Shown: positions 17,283 through 25,995, numbered from the stretch's first letter. The stretch is 64,000 nt of DNA from an uncultured Oscillospiraceae bacterium (GCA_947626265.1 CANQRM010000004.1:62001-126000), one strand, 5' to 3'. The notes: generated by a model not told the origin, from the sequence alone. Numbers and translations are program-made.

Positions 17283-17422
17283 GTCCCGGAGAGGGACCGT
17301 GCCTCGCCGAGGCATCCCGATCGGCTGAAGGAGAGGAACCGGAATCAAGGCCGGACGTTCAGGTAGAGGCGCAAAAAACTGAACATGAGACCGGCTCTCC
17401 GGAGGAGGCGGAGGACGTTCCG

Positions 17423-19390
17423 TTGCCCTCCGGGGCGAAAGCGGGCCTCTTTTCCAGGCTCTTCAGGATACGCAGAGGCGCCGGGAAGAAGAAGCAGCCG
17501 CCTGCCGACATCCTCCTCAAGCCCAAGGGCGACCGGAGGACCCTGCCCAATGTACCGGACCCGGAGGGCATCCGCCTGGGCGGCGACCGGCGGGGAAACA
17601 CGGACGGCGAGGAGCGGGAACACGACTTCAGAAAGTATGTCCAGTCCCTCAATGAGGGCATCCGCTACGAGGTGGACCTGCCCGCCAAGATCACCTGCCG
17701 CGGCGGCGGAGCGCCGCGTTCCTCCCTGCGCTGCCGGATACTGGACCTGTCCATGACGGGCGCGCTGCTTCGGCTGGAGACGCCGTCGGACAGGGAGACA
17801 CTGGAAAAGTCCACGGGGCGCGTCATATCGTTTACAATCGAGCCCGGCGCGCTGCCGGAGGGGCTCGAGATGTCGGTGAAGCAGAAATTCACCTGCGCCC
17901 GCTTCTTTGAGCGGGAGGACGGCGTGTATGCCGGCGTCCAGTTCGCCCTGCCCCTGTCCAAGTACGCGGCCCGGCGAAAGGACCGCATCGAACTGACAAC
18001 AGCGTCGATCATGCTGTTCATGATCGTTGCCACCGTCATGCTGATGCGCGCCGAAAGCGTCATCTATTTCAAATTCAACCGGTGGCTGTATCTTTACAGC
18101 ATCATGGCCATGGTATTCCTCCTGAGCCGGTATCTGCTGGGCGCGTTTTACAAGCCTGTGCCCATCGACGTGGATTTCACGCCCAGCGTGACGATCCTGA
18201 TACCGTGCTTCAACGAGGAGACCTGGATCGGCAAGACCGTGCAGAGCTGCGTCAACCAGGACTATCCGATCGACAAGCTGGAAGTGCTGATCATCGACGA
18301 CTGTTCCACGGACGGTTCCGCCCAGCGGGTCCTGGATACCATCGACGAGATCGACCGGGGCAACTCCCGTTTCCGCGTGAAGGAACGGGTCCGCCTGATC
18401 GTGCAGGAGAAAAACGGCGGCAAACGGGAGGCGCTGTCCACGGGCGCGCTGGAGGCAAAGAACGATCTGCTCGTCTTTGTGGATTCGGACAGCTTTTTGG
18501 ATGTGTTCGCGATCCGCAATCTGGTCCAGCCCTTCAAGGACCCGAAGATGGGCGGCGTGGCCGGACGGACGGATGTGGCCAACACCTATACCAACGGCCT
18601 GACGAGGATGCAGTCCGTGCGGTACTATATCGCCTTCCGCATCATGAAGGCGGCGGAGGCCGTATTCGATACGGTCACCTGCCTGTCCGGGCCGCTGTCC
18701 TGCTACCGGAAGGATATCGTGCTGGATAACCTTCAGGCCTGGCGGGACCAGAAATTCCTCGGCCAGCGGGCCACCTTTGGCGACGACCGGAGCATGACCA
18801 ACTTTGTCCTCCGGCACCACCGCACCAACTATCAGGATTCGGCGGTATGCAGCACCATCGTGCCCAACGAGTATCCGGTCTTTCTGAAGCAGCAGATGCG
18901 CTGGAAGCGCTCGTGGCTGCGCGAGTCCATCATGGCGGGAAAATTCATGTGGCGCAAGGAGCCGTTCAGCGCGGTGCTGTTCTACATCGGGCTTCTGGTC
19001 CCCCTTGCCGCGCCCATAGTCGTTTTGTATAACCTGGTCTATGTTCCCATCGCGCACCGGGTGTTCCCGACCACCTTCCTGGTGGGTATTCTGATGATGA
19101 GCCTGCTGATGAGCGCGGCGCAGATGCTGCTGCGAAAGAGCAGCACGTGGCTGTGGGGCATGCTGTTCTGCTTCTACTATGAGGCGGTGCTGCTGTGGCA
19201 GATGCCCATCGCGTGGGTGACGTTCTGGAAGTCGACCTGGGGAACGAGGATGACGCCCGAGGACGTGAAGGAAGCCGAGAAGAAGAAACAGGCGAAGCTG
19301 GAGCGCCAGCAAAAAAAGAAGTCGAAATCCGGCCGTCACCAGACAGACGGGACGGCGTATAAGCGTGAGAAAGAGGATACCGTGGCGTGA
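17423..19390 (+). CDS. PilZ-GT2 polysaccharide synthase, hyaluronan-synthase-like
   Basis: A processive membrane glycosyltransferase of 655 residues from TTG at 17423. Residues 78-180 are a PilZ domain with the DLSMTG motif at 108-113, but only one arginine of the RxxxR switch (Arg81; Asn77 replaces the other), so cyclic-di-GMP binding is uncertain. Membrane helices lie near 193-208 and 222-244, then a GT2 domain with SVTILIPCFNE, DSD at 354-356, CLSGPLSCYR at 420-429, FGDDR at 452-456 and QxxRW at 490-494, the pattern of hyaluronan synthases. Several helices and a Lys-rich tail follow. GGAGGA lies seven bases before the TTG, but no ATG or GTG exists in the open frame from 17093, which leaves a frameshift origin possible. 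It probably polymerises and exports the polymer. Confidence 0.88.
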   Translation: MPSGAKAGLFSRLFRIRRGAGKKKQPPADILLKPKGDRRTLPNVPDPEGIRLGGDRRGNTDGEEREHDFRKYVQSLNEGIRYEVDLPAKITCRGGGAPRSSLRCRILDLSMTGALLRLETPSDRETLEKSTGRVISFTIEPGALPEGLEMSVKQKFTCARFFEREDGVYAGVQFALPLSKYAARRKDRIELTTASIMLFMIVATVMLMRAESVIYFKFNRWLYLYSIMAMVFLLSRYLLGAFYKPVPIDVDFTPSVTILIPCFNEETWIGKTVQSCVNQDYPIDKLEVLIIDDCSTDGSAQRVLDTIDEIDRGNSRFRVKERVRLIVQEKNGGKREALSTGALEAKNDLLVFVDSDSFLDVFAIRNLVQPFKDPKMGGVAGRTDVANTYTNGLTRMQSVRYYIAFRIMKAAEAVFDTVTCLSGPLSCYRKDIVLDNLQAWRDQKFLGQRATFGDDRSMTNFVLRHHRTNYQDSAVCSTIVPNEYPVFLKQQMRWKRSWLRESIMAGKFMWRKEPFSAVLFYIGLLVPLAAPIVVLYNLVYVPIAHRVFPTTFLVGILMMSLLMSAAQMLLRKSSTWLWGMLFCFYYEAVLLWQMPIAWVTFWKSTWGTRMTPEDVKEAEKKKQAKLERQQKKKSKSGRHQTDGTAYKREKEDTVA

Positions 19391-21252
19391 GCAGGAGCTG
19401 GACAAGAAAAGATGTCGTCAAGGCGGTCCGGTCGGTCCTGGAGGCTCTGGCGCTCATCGCGATGGTGGTCTTCATCATCCGGGCGCTGTTCACCTTCAGC
19501 AAATATGAGCCGTACGACCCGGCCTCGGTGGACAGCGGGACCAGCACCGGGCTCGTGGCCCTGTCCTGGTTCGGCGTCGACCGGGAGGGCGACTCGTCGC
19601 TGATCAGCACCGCCCGTCTGGATGAACAGCTGCGGACCCTGCACGAGCAGGGCTTTGTGACCGTGACCCAGGACGATATCATCGCCTACTATGAGGACGG
19701 GACGCCCCTGCCGGAGAAGGCCCTGTTTCTGATGTTTGAGGACGGCCGCCGGGATACGGCGATCTTTGCCGAGAAGATACTGGAAAAGTACAACTTCAAA
19801 GCGTCCATGCTGACCTACGCGGAGAAGTTCGAGCTGAACGACCCCAAGTTCCTCCTGGCGGACGACCTGAAGGAGCTGCTGGACAGCACCTATTGGGAGC
19901 TGGGCACCAATGGCTACCGGCTGTTTTACATCAACGTCTTTGACCGGTACGACCACTATCTGGGCGAGCTGAACACCCTGGAATACGCCAGGGTGACCGA
20001 CTGTCTCGGCAGGAAGTACAACCACTACCTGATGGACTATATCCGGGACAAGTACGATGTGCCCAAGGAGTCCTACTCCGAGATGCGCGCCCGGATATCC
20101 GCGGACTATGAGGGCATGGACCGGGAGTACACCGACAAGCTGGGCGCGCTGCCAAAGCTCTATTCCATCATGCACTCCAATACCGGCCAGTTCGGCAACA
20201 ACGAACGCGTCAGCGACGTAAACGCCGAGTGGATATACAAGCTGTTCAGCCTCAACTTCAACCGGGAGGGAGACTGCTGGAACACGACCCGGGAGCCGGA
20301 GCACACGATCTATGACCTGACCCGCATGCAGCCTCAGTCCTATTGGTACATCAACCACCTGCTGATGCGTATAAAATACGACAGCGGCCTGGAGATACAG
20401 TTCGTGCCGGGGGATGAGACGGAATATGCCAACTGGGACGTGCGCCAGGGGGCCATGGAGTGCAAGCAGGAAAAGCTCGTCGTCACATCGGAGCCGGAGT
20501 CGGAGGGCCTGGCGATGCTCAGGGGCTATACCTTCGGGGACGGACAGGTGAACGTGGAGCTCACGGGCAACAAGCTGGGCATGCAGAGGGTCCTGCTGCG
20601 CTCGGACGAGACGGGGCAGAACGCCGTTTACGTCTCCCTGGAAAACAACGTGCTGAAAGCCGGCGAGCTGTCCGGCGGGGCGGAAAAGGAGCTGTTTTCC
20701 CTGGACCTGGACGATTTTGACCAGGTCGAACCCGTCTCGGTGGAGGAGGACGAAAAGGCCGCCCGGCTGGTGGAGCTGTCCACCCTCGCCCGGTACGCCG
20801 AGGATGTGGATACCGCCAGCGCCTTTCTCGCCGAATCGAGAGAGGTGGAGAAATGGGACCCCGCCTCGGTGGAGGAGGGCGCCCAGGAATATGTCCCGGA
20901 CATCGACATCCGGGACGCCGGCGACCGCGCGCTGACGATCACGCTGAACGGCGCCGGCATGCGCATCGACGTCGACGGCAAAACAGCGGCGGAGGACATC
21001 CGGGTGGAAAATGTCTCCGAAGGACAGCTGGGCTTCGTCTGCCGGTGGGGCGGCTTCGGCTGGAGCCAGCGCAACCTGGCGGACGACGTATACGACGGCG
21101 TGTTCGAGAAGCTCTGCGTCCGGACCCTGCCGGACGGGGAGGGACATACCCAGGTCATATACGACGACCTGCTCCACGGAGTGGACAAGGCGGTGGATGT
21201 GGCCTCCGGCGTGTGGCAGGCCGTGGTCAACTGGTTTATCAAGAATCTGTAA
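19387..21252 (+). CDS. Membrane-anchored degenerate polysaccharide-deacetylase-like protein
   Basis: A 621-residue protein with one N-terminal membrane helix (about 17-35) and an extracellular body. Residues about 50-180 follow the CE4/NodB deacetylase pattern (GFVTVTQDDIIAYY, PLPEKALFLMFEDG, AEKILEKYNFKASML), but the catalytic TFDDG is MFEDG at 116-120 and the HxxxH metal site is replaced by ELGTNGYRLF near 171-180, so it is probably inactive. The C-terminal 250 residues look like beta-sandwich domains. Start is GTG at 19387, overlapping the synthase stop by four bases, which ties it to the synthase. A structural or polymer-binding role at the cell surface is inferred. Confidence 0.75.
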   Translation: MSRSWTRKDVVKAVRSVLEALALIAMVVFIIRALFTFSKYEPYDPASVDSGTSTGLVALSWFGVDREGDSSLISTARLDEQLRTLHEQGFVTVTQDDIIAYYEDGTPLPEKALFLMFEDGRRDTAIFAEKILEKYNFKASMLTYAEKFELNDPKFLLADDLKELLDSTYWELGTNGYRLFYINVFDRYDHYLGELNTLEYARVTDCLGRKYNHYLMDYIRDKYDVPKESYSEMRARISADYEGMDREYTDKLGALPKLYSIMHSNTGQFGNNERVSDVNAEWIYKLFSLNFNREGDCWNTTREPEHTIYDLTRMQPQSYWYINHLLMRIKYDSGLEIQFVPGDETEYANWDVRQGAMECKQEKLVVTSEPESEGLAMLRGYTFGDGQVNVELTGNKLGMQRVLLRSDETGQNAVYVSLENNVLKAGELSGGAEKELFSLDLDDFDQVEPVSVEEDEKAARLVELSTLARYAEDVDTASAFLAESREVEKWDPASVEEGAQEYVPDIDIRDAGDRALTITLNGAGMRIDVDGKTAAEDIRVENVSEGQLGFVCRWGGFGWSQRNLADDVYDGVFEKLCVRTLPDGEGHTQVIYDDLLHGVDKAVDVASGVWQAVVNWFIKNL

Positions 21253-21267
21253 GGGCGGGATAGGAAA

Positions 21268-22290
21268 ATGCGCAGACCCGTTATGATACTGCTTTGCGTG
21301 CTGGCGCTGCTGGCTGCCCTGCTGGCGGTATTTCTGTGTACCAGGCAGGGGGAACAGCCCGCGCCTCCTGCCGGGTCCCTGCTGGACACCGGCTGGAACT
21401 GCGCCTGGTATGTATACTGGGACAGCGACGTGGCGGATGAGCTGAAAGCCCTCCGGGACGACGCGGACAGCATCTGCCTGTTCGCCGGCTATTTCGACGA
21501 TGAGGCCAATGTATATATGCCGGAGGCCATGGCCCGGGACCGGGCGCTTTTGGCTGAACTGCAGGCGCCCATGGTATATGTCTCGTTTACGAACGACGTG
21601 CAGCACGCGGACGGGACCGCCACGCAAAAGGACGTTCAGCTTCTGACGAAGCTGTGGTCCGACAGGGCCCGGATGGAGGCGACGGCCGATGCGCTTCTGG
21701 ACACGGTCCGGGATATGGACGCCGGCGGGATCGAGATCGATTTCGAGAATATAAAAGACGATGAGACCTGGACCAGCTACGGCAGCTTTCTGCAGGTGCT
21801 TGCGGACAAGGCGGAGGAACGCCAAATCGCTGTGCGCGTGGTGCTGCCGGTGACGGCGCCGGTCGACACGCTGGCGTTGCCGGAAAACGCGGAATATACC
21901 GTCATGTGCTACAACCTCCACGGCCTCGGCAGCAGCCCGGGTCCGAAGGCCGACGCCGCGTTTTTGAAGAAGACGGCAGAAAAATTCTCCGTGCTGCCCC
22001 ACGCCGTTTATGCGCTCGCCACCGGCGGGTTTGAGTGGGACGGGGACGGCAGGGGCGTCCGCTCCCTGACCCAGGCGCAGGCGGAGACGCTCGCCGCCGA
22101 AAACGACGCCAAAACGAAGCGGGACGGCGACAGCAGCGCGCTGCACTTCACCTACCGCGACGGCGATGAAAAGCACACCGTATGGTACGCGGACGCCCAG
22201 ACGCTGGCCGACTGGCGCGGCGTCATCCTGCAGACGGACGCCGACGCCGGATTCGACCTGTGGCGCGTGGGCGGGAATACCTGGGCATAA
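21268..22290 (+). CDS. GH18-like glycosidase of the exopolysaccharide operon
   Basis: A 340-residue protein with an N-terminal membrane anchor or signal (residues 5-24) and an extracellular GH18-type barrel. GGIEIDFE at 153-160 corresponds to the DGxDxDxE signature and keeps the last Asp and the acid Glu160; the closing strand contains the LWR of the family (DAGFDLWRVGG). GH18 members cleave chitin, peptidoglycan or related amino-sugar polymers. Exopolysaccharide operons normally include one hydrolase that trims or releases the polymer, and the choice of a GH18 fits a GlcNAc-containing product. It ends at a bidirectional terminator. Confidence 0.75.
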   Translation: MRRPVMILLCVLALLAALLAVFLCTRQGEQPAPPAGSLLDTGWNCAWYVYWDSDVADELKALRDDADSICLFAGYFDDEANVYMPEAMARDRALLAELQAPMVYVSFTNDVQHADGTATQKDVQLLTKLWSDRARMEATADALLDTVRDMDAGGIEIDFENIKDDETWTSYGSFLQVLADKAEERQIAVRVVLPVTAPVDTLALPENAEYTVMCYNLHGLGSSPGPKADAAFLKKTAEKFSVLPHAVYALATGGFEWDGDGRGVRSLTQAQAETLAAENDAKTKRDGDSSALHFTYRDGDEKHTVWYADAQTLADWRGVILQTDADAGFDLWRVGGNTWA

Positions 22291-22304
22291 GATATAAAAA
22301 TAAG

Positions 22305-22340
22305 AAGCCCTCCTCATGTCAAAGACACGAGGAGGGCTTT
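22305..22340. terminator. Bidirectional intrinsic terminator
   Basis: AAGCCCTCCTC (22305-22315) pairs with GAGGAGGGCTT (22329-22339), with TTTT on the right and an A-rich stretch on the left. It serves the convergent GH18-like and SGNH lipoprotein genes. Confidence 0.85.
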
Positions 22341-22351
22341 TCCGTCATCTG

Positions 22352-24634
22352 TCAATCTTCATCCGGGACGTAGTGCGTGGCCAGATAGTCGAACCAGTAC
22401 TGGTAGTGAGCCGGCGTGAAGTGGACCCCGTCCGTCGTCACATCGGAGGGCAGGAACCCCTCCGCGTCGCACAGGACAGAGCACACGTCCAGATACCAGA
22501 CCTGCTGCTCGGCGGCGATCGACTGCAGCATCTCGTTGAAGGCGAGGACGCCGGCCTGCGTGAACTCCCCTTCCGCGTCGCTCTCCCTGCTCACGGGCGT
22601 CGCGCTCATAAGATAGATCACCGCGCCGGGATGGTCGTCCCGAAGCTTGCCGATCACGAAATCATACGCCTCGCGCACGTCATCCTGGTCATAATTGAGC
22701 TCGTTCATGCCGAAGCCGATGTATATCTTATCGAACTGCTGGTCTGTCATTCTATCGACATAGGACAGCGCCGCCGTGATCGTAAGGCCGTCCTGCCAGA
22801 ACCAGTGGCTGGCGTCAACGGGAAGCAGGCCGTTGTTATAAAACCACAGGCCGGACAGCACGGAGTTGCCGAGGAACCCGGCGTTGGCGAAATAATCGGA
22901 GGAGGCGGGAACGCTCTGCTCCTGCACCAGCGGAACGAACCTTTCCACAGGCTCCGGCGTGGCGGCCGGGGTTTGCGTCGGCGTGGGCGCGGCCGTCGCC
23001 GCGGCGGCGGGCGTATTTGCCGCTTCCGCTTCATCCGCCGGCGGCTCGCCAAGCAGCTTTTCCTCTTCCGGCGTCAGGAACACGTGGCTCTGCAGATACT
23101 CGAACCACCGCTTGCAGCCGTCTTTGTTGGGGCAGACGCCGTTCTTATGCGCCAGGAAGGAGAACATATATCCGTTCCGATTGGTCAGCATGGGGCTGGC
23201 GTCGATATAGAGGCAGCCGTTTTCCTCCGCCAGCTGCGCGATCCGCCCGTTGATCCGTTTGATCCGCCCGCCGGAGATGATGACCCGCTCCTTCTCCGCG
23301 GCCTCCGTCACCGGCAGTATCCCCTGGAGGATGATCTGCACGTCGGGGAACTGCTCCCGGAGCAGCTTGACCATCGCCTCATAGGAATCGATCAGCTCAT
23401 CGTTGGTGGATGTGGACAGATCGTTCAGCCCCATCAGGACGAATATCCTGCTGGGGTTTTGGGAACTGATCTCATCGAATATGCCCTTTTCGCCGCCCTT
23501 CCCGTCCGGGATGGGCGCGTTGTCCACCACCTGCCGGGGCGTGAGCGTGCTGTAAGCGCAGAACGAGGCCGACGGGGGGATATCCTTCACGAATTCCGCA
23601 AAGGCCGCCATCTGCGCGTCGCCGATGAACAGCGCATTATCGAACCACTCGGGGTCCACCGGGGCATGCTCCTTGGTATTATCCTGCCAGGCGATATCAT
23701 CGAGCGTGAACATGGACGCCGCCAGCTCGTCAAAGTCCAGGCTCAGACGGTCCAGCGACACCACCGCCATCTCGCTGGTCTCCAGCGCGTCCAGCAGGTT
23801 CCGCACGGTGGTGAGAATGTCCGTCTTTGGCTCTTCTTTCTCTTCCTGCGGCGGCTCTTCCTTCAGCGCGTCATCAAAGTCCACGGCCGGACGTTCGTCC
23901 TTCTCGGCCGGCTCATATTCCGTCTCGTCCAGGCCTTCGTTCAGTTTGACCGCGACCACGTCCCCCGAATTCAGCCCCGACACGAACCCCATGGCCGCGA
24001 TGAAGGAGGGCAGGCTGACCGCCGCCAGGTATTTCGACGGCTCCACCGCCGTCTTCAGCCCGGCGCAATAGGCCGCGTGCAGGACCTGATCGGTGAACTG
24101 CGTGGCGTTGGCGGAGCAATACTCCGGCGTTTTTCCCGTGATCTCCTTCAGGATCGTCTGCGCATGGGCAAAGGACGCGGCGATCTCCTCCTCCGGCAGG
24201 TCCTGCATGCCCTTGTCCGCCTTCAGGGTGAAGTTGCCCACCTCGAAGCCCTCGCGGACCAGATACTCCACCGCGTCGCTGCTCTCCGCGGCGGCCATGC
24301 CGTCCACGAGAAAGGCGGCCGGGATGCTGCGCTCCTTCAGCATTTTGCCCAGCTGTTCCATCTCCGCGTCATAGGCAAGGCCCATAAATACCAGGGATAT
24401 CTTCCGCTGAGACACCTTCGGGGCCGAGATCAGCTCGCACTTTTCATCCGTCTCGGCCAGCTTCCGCGTAGCCTCTTCGATGCTCGCCTCCGGGTCATAT
24501 TCCCGCAGCTGCAGATGGACCTCCGGACCGACGCCCACCGGATGGACGCTGGCCTGCTTTACGCCGCAGCCGGAAAAAACGCCGCAGAAAAGCCCCAGGA
24601 GGAGCAGCAGCGAGACCGTCTTTTTTCCTCTCAT
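22352..24634 (-). CDS. Lipoprotein with deacetylase-like and tandem SGNH domains
   Basis: A 760-residue lipoprotein (FSGC with Cys23). Residues about 78-215 resemble a CE4/NodB fold without its catalytic residues (SLVFMGLAYD in place of the TFDDG strand). Two SGNH/GDSL domains follow, joined by an Ala/Pro/Thr linker (540-562). The first (about 334-520) has GDA at 338-340 instead of GDS, keeps GLND at 402-405, and has NGVC where the second has DGVH, so Ser, Asp and His are all lost. The second (about 585-755) keeps Ser591, GMNE at 642-645 and Asp735/His738 and may be an esterase or acyltransferase. Convergent to the synthase operon, it may modify or hold its polymer outside the membrane, as AlgX/AlgJ do for alginate; this is inference. 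Confidence 0.8.
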   Translation of the reverse strand: MRGKKTVSLLLLLGLFCGVFSGCGVKQASVHPVGVGPEVHLQLREYDPEASIEEATRKLAETDEKCELISAPKVSQRKISLVFMGLAYDAEMEQLGKMLKERSIPAAFLVDGMAAAESSDAVEYLVREGFEVGNFTLKADKGMQDLPEEEIAASFAHAQTILKEITGKTPEYCSANATQFTDQVLHAAYCAGLKTAVEPSKYLAAVSLPSFIAAMGFVSGLNSGDVVAVKLNEGLDETEYEPAEKDERPAVDFDDALKEEPPQEEKEEPKTDILTTVRNLLDALETSEMAVVSLDRLSLDFDELAASMFTLDDIAWQDNTKEHAPVDPEWFDNALFIGDAQMAAFAEFVKDIPPSASFCAYSTLTPRQVVDNAPIPDGKGGEKGIFDEISSQNPSRIFVLMGLNDLSTSTNDELIDSYEAMVKLLREQFPDVQIILQGILPVTEAAEKERVIISGGRIKRINGRIAQLAEENGCLYIDASPMLTNRNGYMFSFLAHKNGVCPNKDGCKRWFEYLQSHVFLTPEEEKLLGEPPADEAEAANTPAAAATAAPTPTQTPAATPEPVERFVPLVQEQSVPASSDYFANAGFLGNSVLSGLWFYNNGLLPVDASHWFWQDGLTITAALSYVDRMTDQQFDKIYIGFGMNELNYDQDDVREAYDFVIGKLRDDHPGAVIYLMSATPVSRESDAEGEFTQAGVLAFNEMLQSIAAEQQVWYLDVCSVLCDAEGFLPSDVTTDGVHFTPAHYQYWFDYLATHYVPDED

Positions 24635-24788
24635 CGTTCATGCCCTTTCCCGTAAGGCAAATAATTTATCCCCTCTTGCCTTTGCGGCACGTCCCACACG
24701 AAAGACATACATTAATAAAGCTACTTTATCACATCCCATGACGTCCGTCAACGAAAGCCCCGGCATGGTCATCCGCTTTGCCGGGCTC

Positions 24789-25778
24789 TCATGGGGCCCC
24801 CGGGTCTCTCTGCCGGCCCGTTTCGGGATACGGGGACGCAGGGCGGCCCGCCGCCGCGGCCATCGCCTGGTCCCGGTACTGCCCGGGGGTGCAGCCCTCG
24901 ACGGATTTGAACATGCGGATGAAGGAGGAGGCGTTGGAATAGCCGCTGGCCAGGGCCGTGTCCGTGACGGTCATGCCCTGGGTCAGCAGGAGCTGGCAGG
25001 CGTATTGGATGCGCTTGCGGTTCACGTAGCGGTAAAAGGACTCGCCGGTGAATTCCCGGAACAGCCGGGAGAAGTGGAACTTGCTGAAATTCATCATGCC
25101 GGATACCTTGTCCAGGGACAGGTCCTCGGTGCAGTGGTCGTCGATGTAGGAGCAGACCATGGTCATCTTGTTGACGTACTCCTGCCGCCGCTCCCGGCTC
25201 ACCGGCGCGGGCCGGTCGGAGGTGCCGTAGTTCTGGGCCGCCAGCACCAGCATCTCCATGACCTTGCTGTAGATCACCGGCTCCATCAGGTCCACCGGCG
25301 CGGCCGGGGCTTCGGGGAGGCCAAAAATCCCATCGGGGGGGGGTATCAGGTATTTTTCCCGCTCAAAATAAGCGTCGCACAGCTCCCGCAAAAGCCGCTG
25401 GAGCCGGGCGTGGATGAGAGGGGAGTTGGCGGCGGTGAACAGGGCGGAGGGATTGATCATGGAGAGCATCTGCCGCACGCCCAGCACGTCCGAGACGGCG
25501 GACATGTCGATGAGCGCGAAGATGCGCCTGCCCCCGGCCGGAGCCGCATAGGCGTGGTAGACGTTGGGGGCCACGAACAGGATGTCCGAGGGCTCCAGAT
25601 GGAAGGTGCGGTTGCCGATCCGGGCGGTGTAGCCGTTTTCCACGGGCATGAGGATCTCCAGGGGGGTGTGCCAGTGGGTGGGATAGCTGGTGGGCTCGTC
25701 GTTCATATATACGATGACGTGGCGGTTGCCGGAAAAGGGCACGGTCTCATGGTATCCGCCAAAGTGTTCAACTCCCAC
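24789..25778 (-). CDS. AraC family regulator of the second sugar locus
   Basis: A 329-residue regulator: cupin effector domain at about 20-110 (PTHWHTPLEILMPVENG) and the AraC double HTH at about 205-305 (MNFSKFHFSRLFREFTGESFYRY; SGYSNASSFIRMFKSVEG). The start is GTG at 25778, six bases after AAAGGAGGGGG. It is divergent from the binding-protein operon and is the likely activator of it. Residues 145-147 are three prolines encoded by a run of nine C (nine G on the plus strand), between the two domains, so slippage there would yield the effector domain without DNA binding. The tail is a disordered Pro/Arg/Gly-rich stretch. Confidence 0.9.
   Translation of the reverse strand: MGVEHFGGYHETVPFSGNRHVIVYMNDEPTSYPTHWHTPLEILMPVENGYTARIGNRTFHLEPSDILFVAPNVYHAYAAPAGGRRIFALIDMSAVSDVLGVRQMLSMINPSALFTAANSPLIHARLQRLLRELCDAYFEREKYLIPPPDGIFGLPEAPAAPVDLMEPVIYSKVMEMLVLAAQNYGTSDRPAPVSRERRQEYVNKMTMVCSYIDDHCTEDLSLDKVSGMMNFSKFHFSRLFREFTGESFYRYVNRKRIQYACQLLLTQGMTVTDTALASGYSNASSFIRMFKSVEGCTPGQYRDQAMAAAAGRPASPYPETGRQRDPGAP
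25335..25343 (-). repeat. Poly-G/C tract (9) inside the second AraC gene
   Basis: Nine G on the plus strand, read as the C run of three proline codons in the regulator. A one-base change would truncate the protein ahead of its DNA-binding domain. It parallels the ten-G run in the other AraC gene. Confidence 0.8.
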
Positions 25779-25957
25779 GAACGGCCCCCTCCTTTCCCCC
25801 GGTGTTTTTCGTCGATATTAATAGTGATATTAGCCTCATCTTATAGCAAACAGCAAAAAAATGCAATGATGGGCCGGGAAAAAGGGCAAAAATGCACAAA
25901 TCAGCAAGAATTAAAAATCGGTGGAGCAAGTATTTTGTATACCCGCCTCAAGGGGAT

Positions 25958-25966
25958 TGTTATAAT
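25958..25966 (+). promoter_or_regulatory. Extended -10 promoter of the second sugar-transport operon
   Basis: TGT followed by a consensus TATAAT at 25961-25966; no good -35 at 17 bases. Upstream, GATATTA occurs twice near 25813-25832 and could be regulator half-sites. The start codon is 30 bases beyond the -10. Confidence 0.6.
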
Positions 25967-25995
25967 TTTAGTATTCTAACTGAGGAGGGAATCCC

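Noticed and set aside
17222-17290. A canonical -1 frameshift heptamer near the end of the coiled-coil gene
   Set aside because: I looked for X-XXY-YYZ in the overlap near the stop and found none in the right frame, so programmed frameshifting is kept only as a possibility.
22316-24655. A 779-codon plus-strand frame opposite the SGNH lipoprotein
   Set aside because: The minus strand has the lipobox, GxND and DGVH motifs; the plus-strand product is Arg/His/Gly-rich without features.
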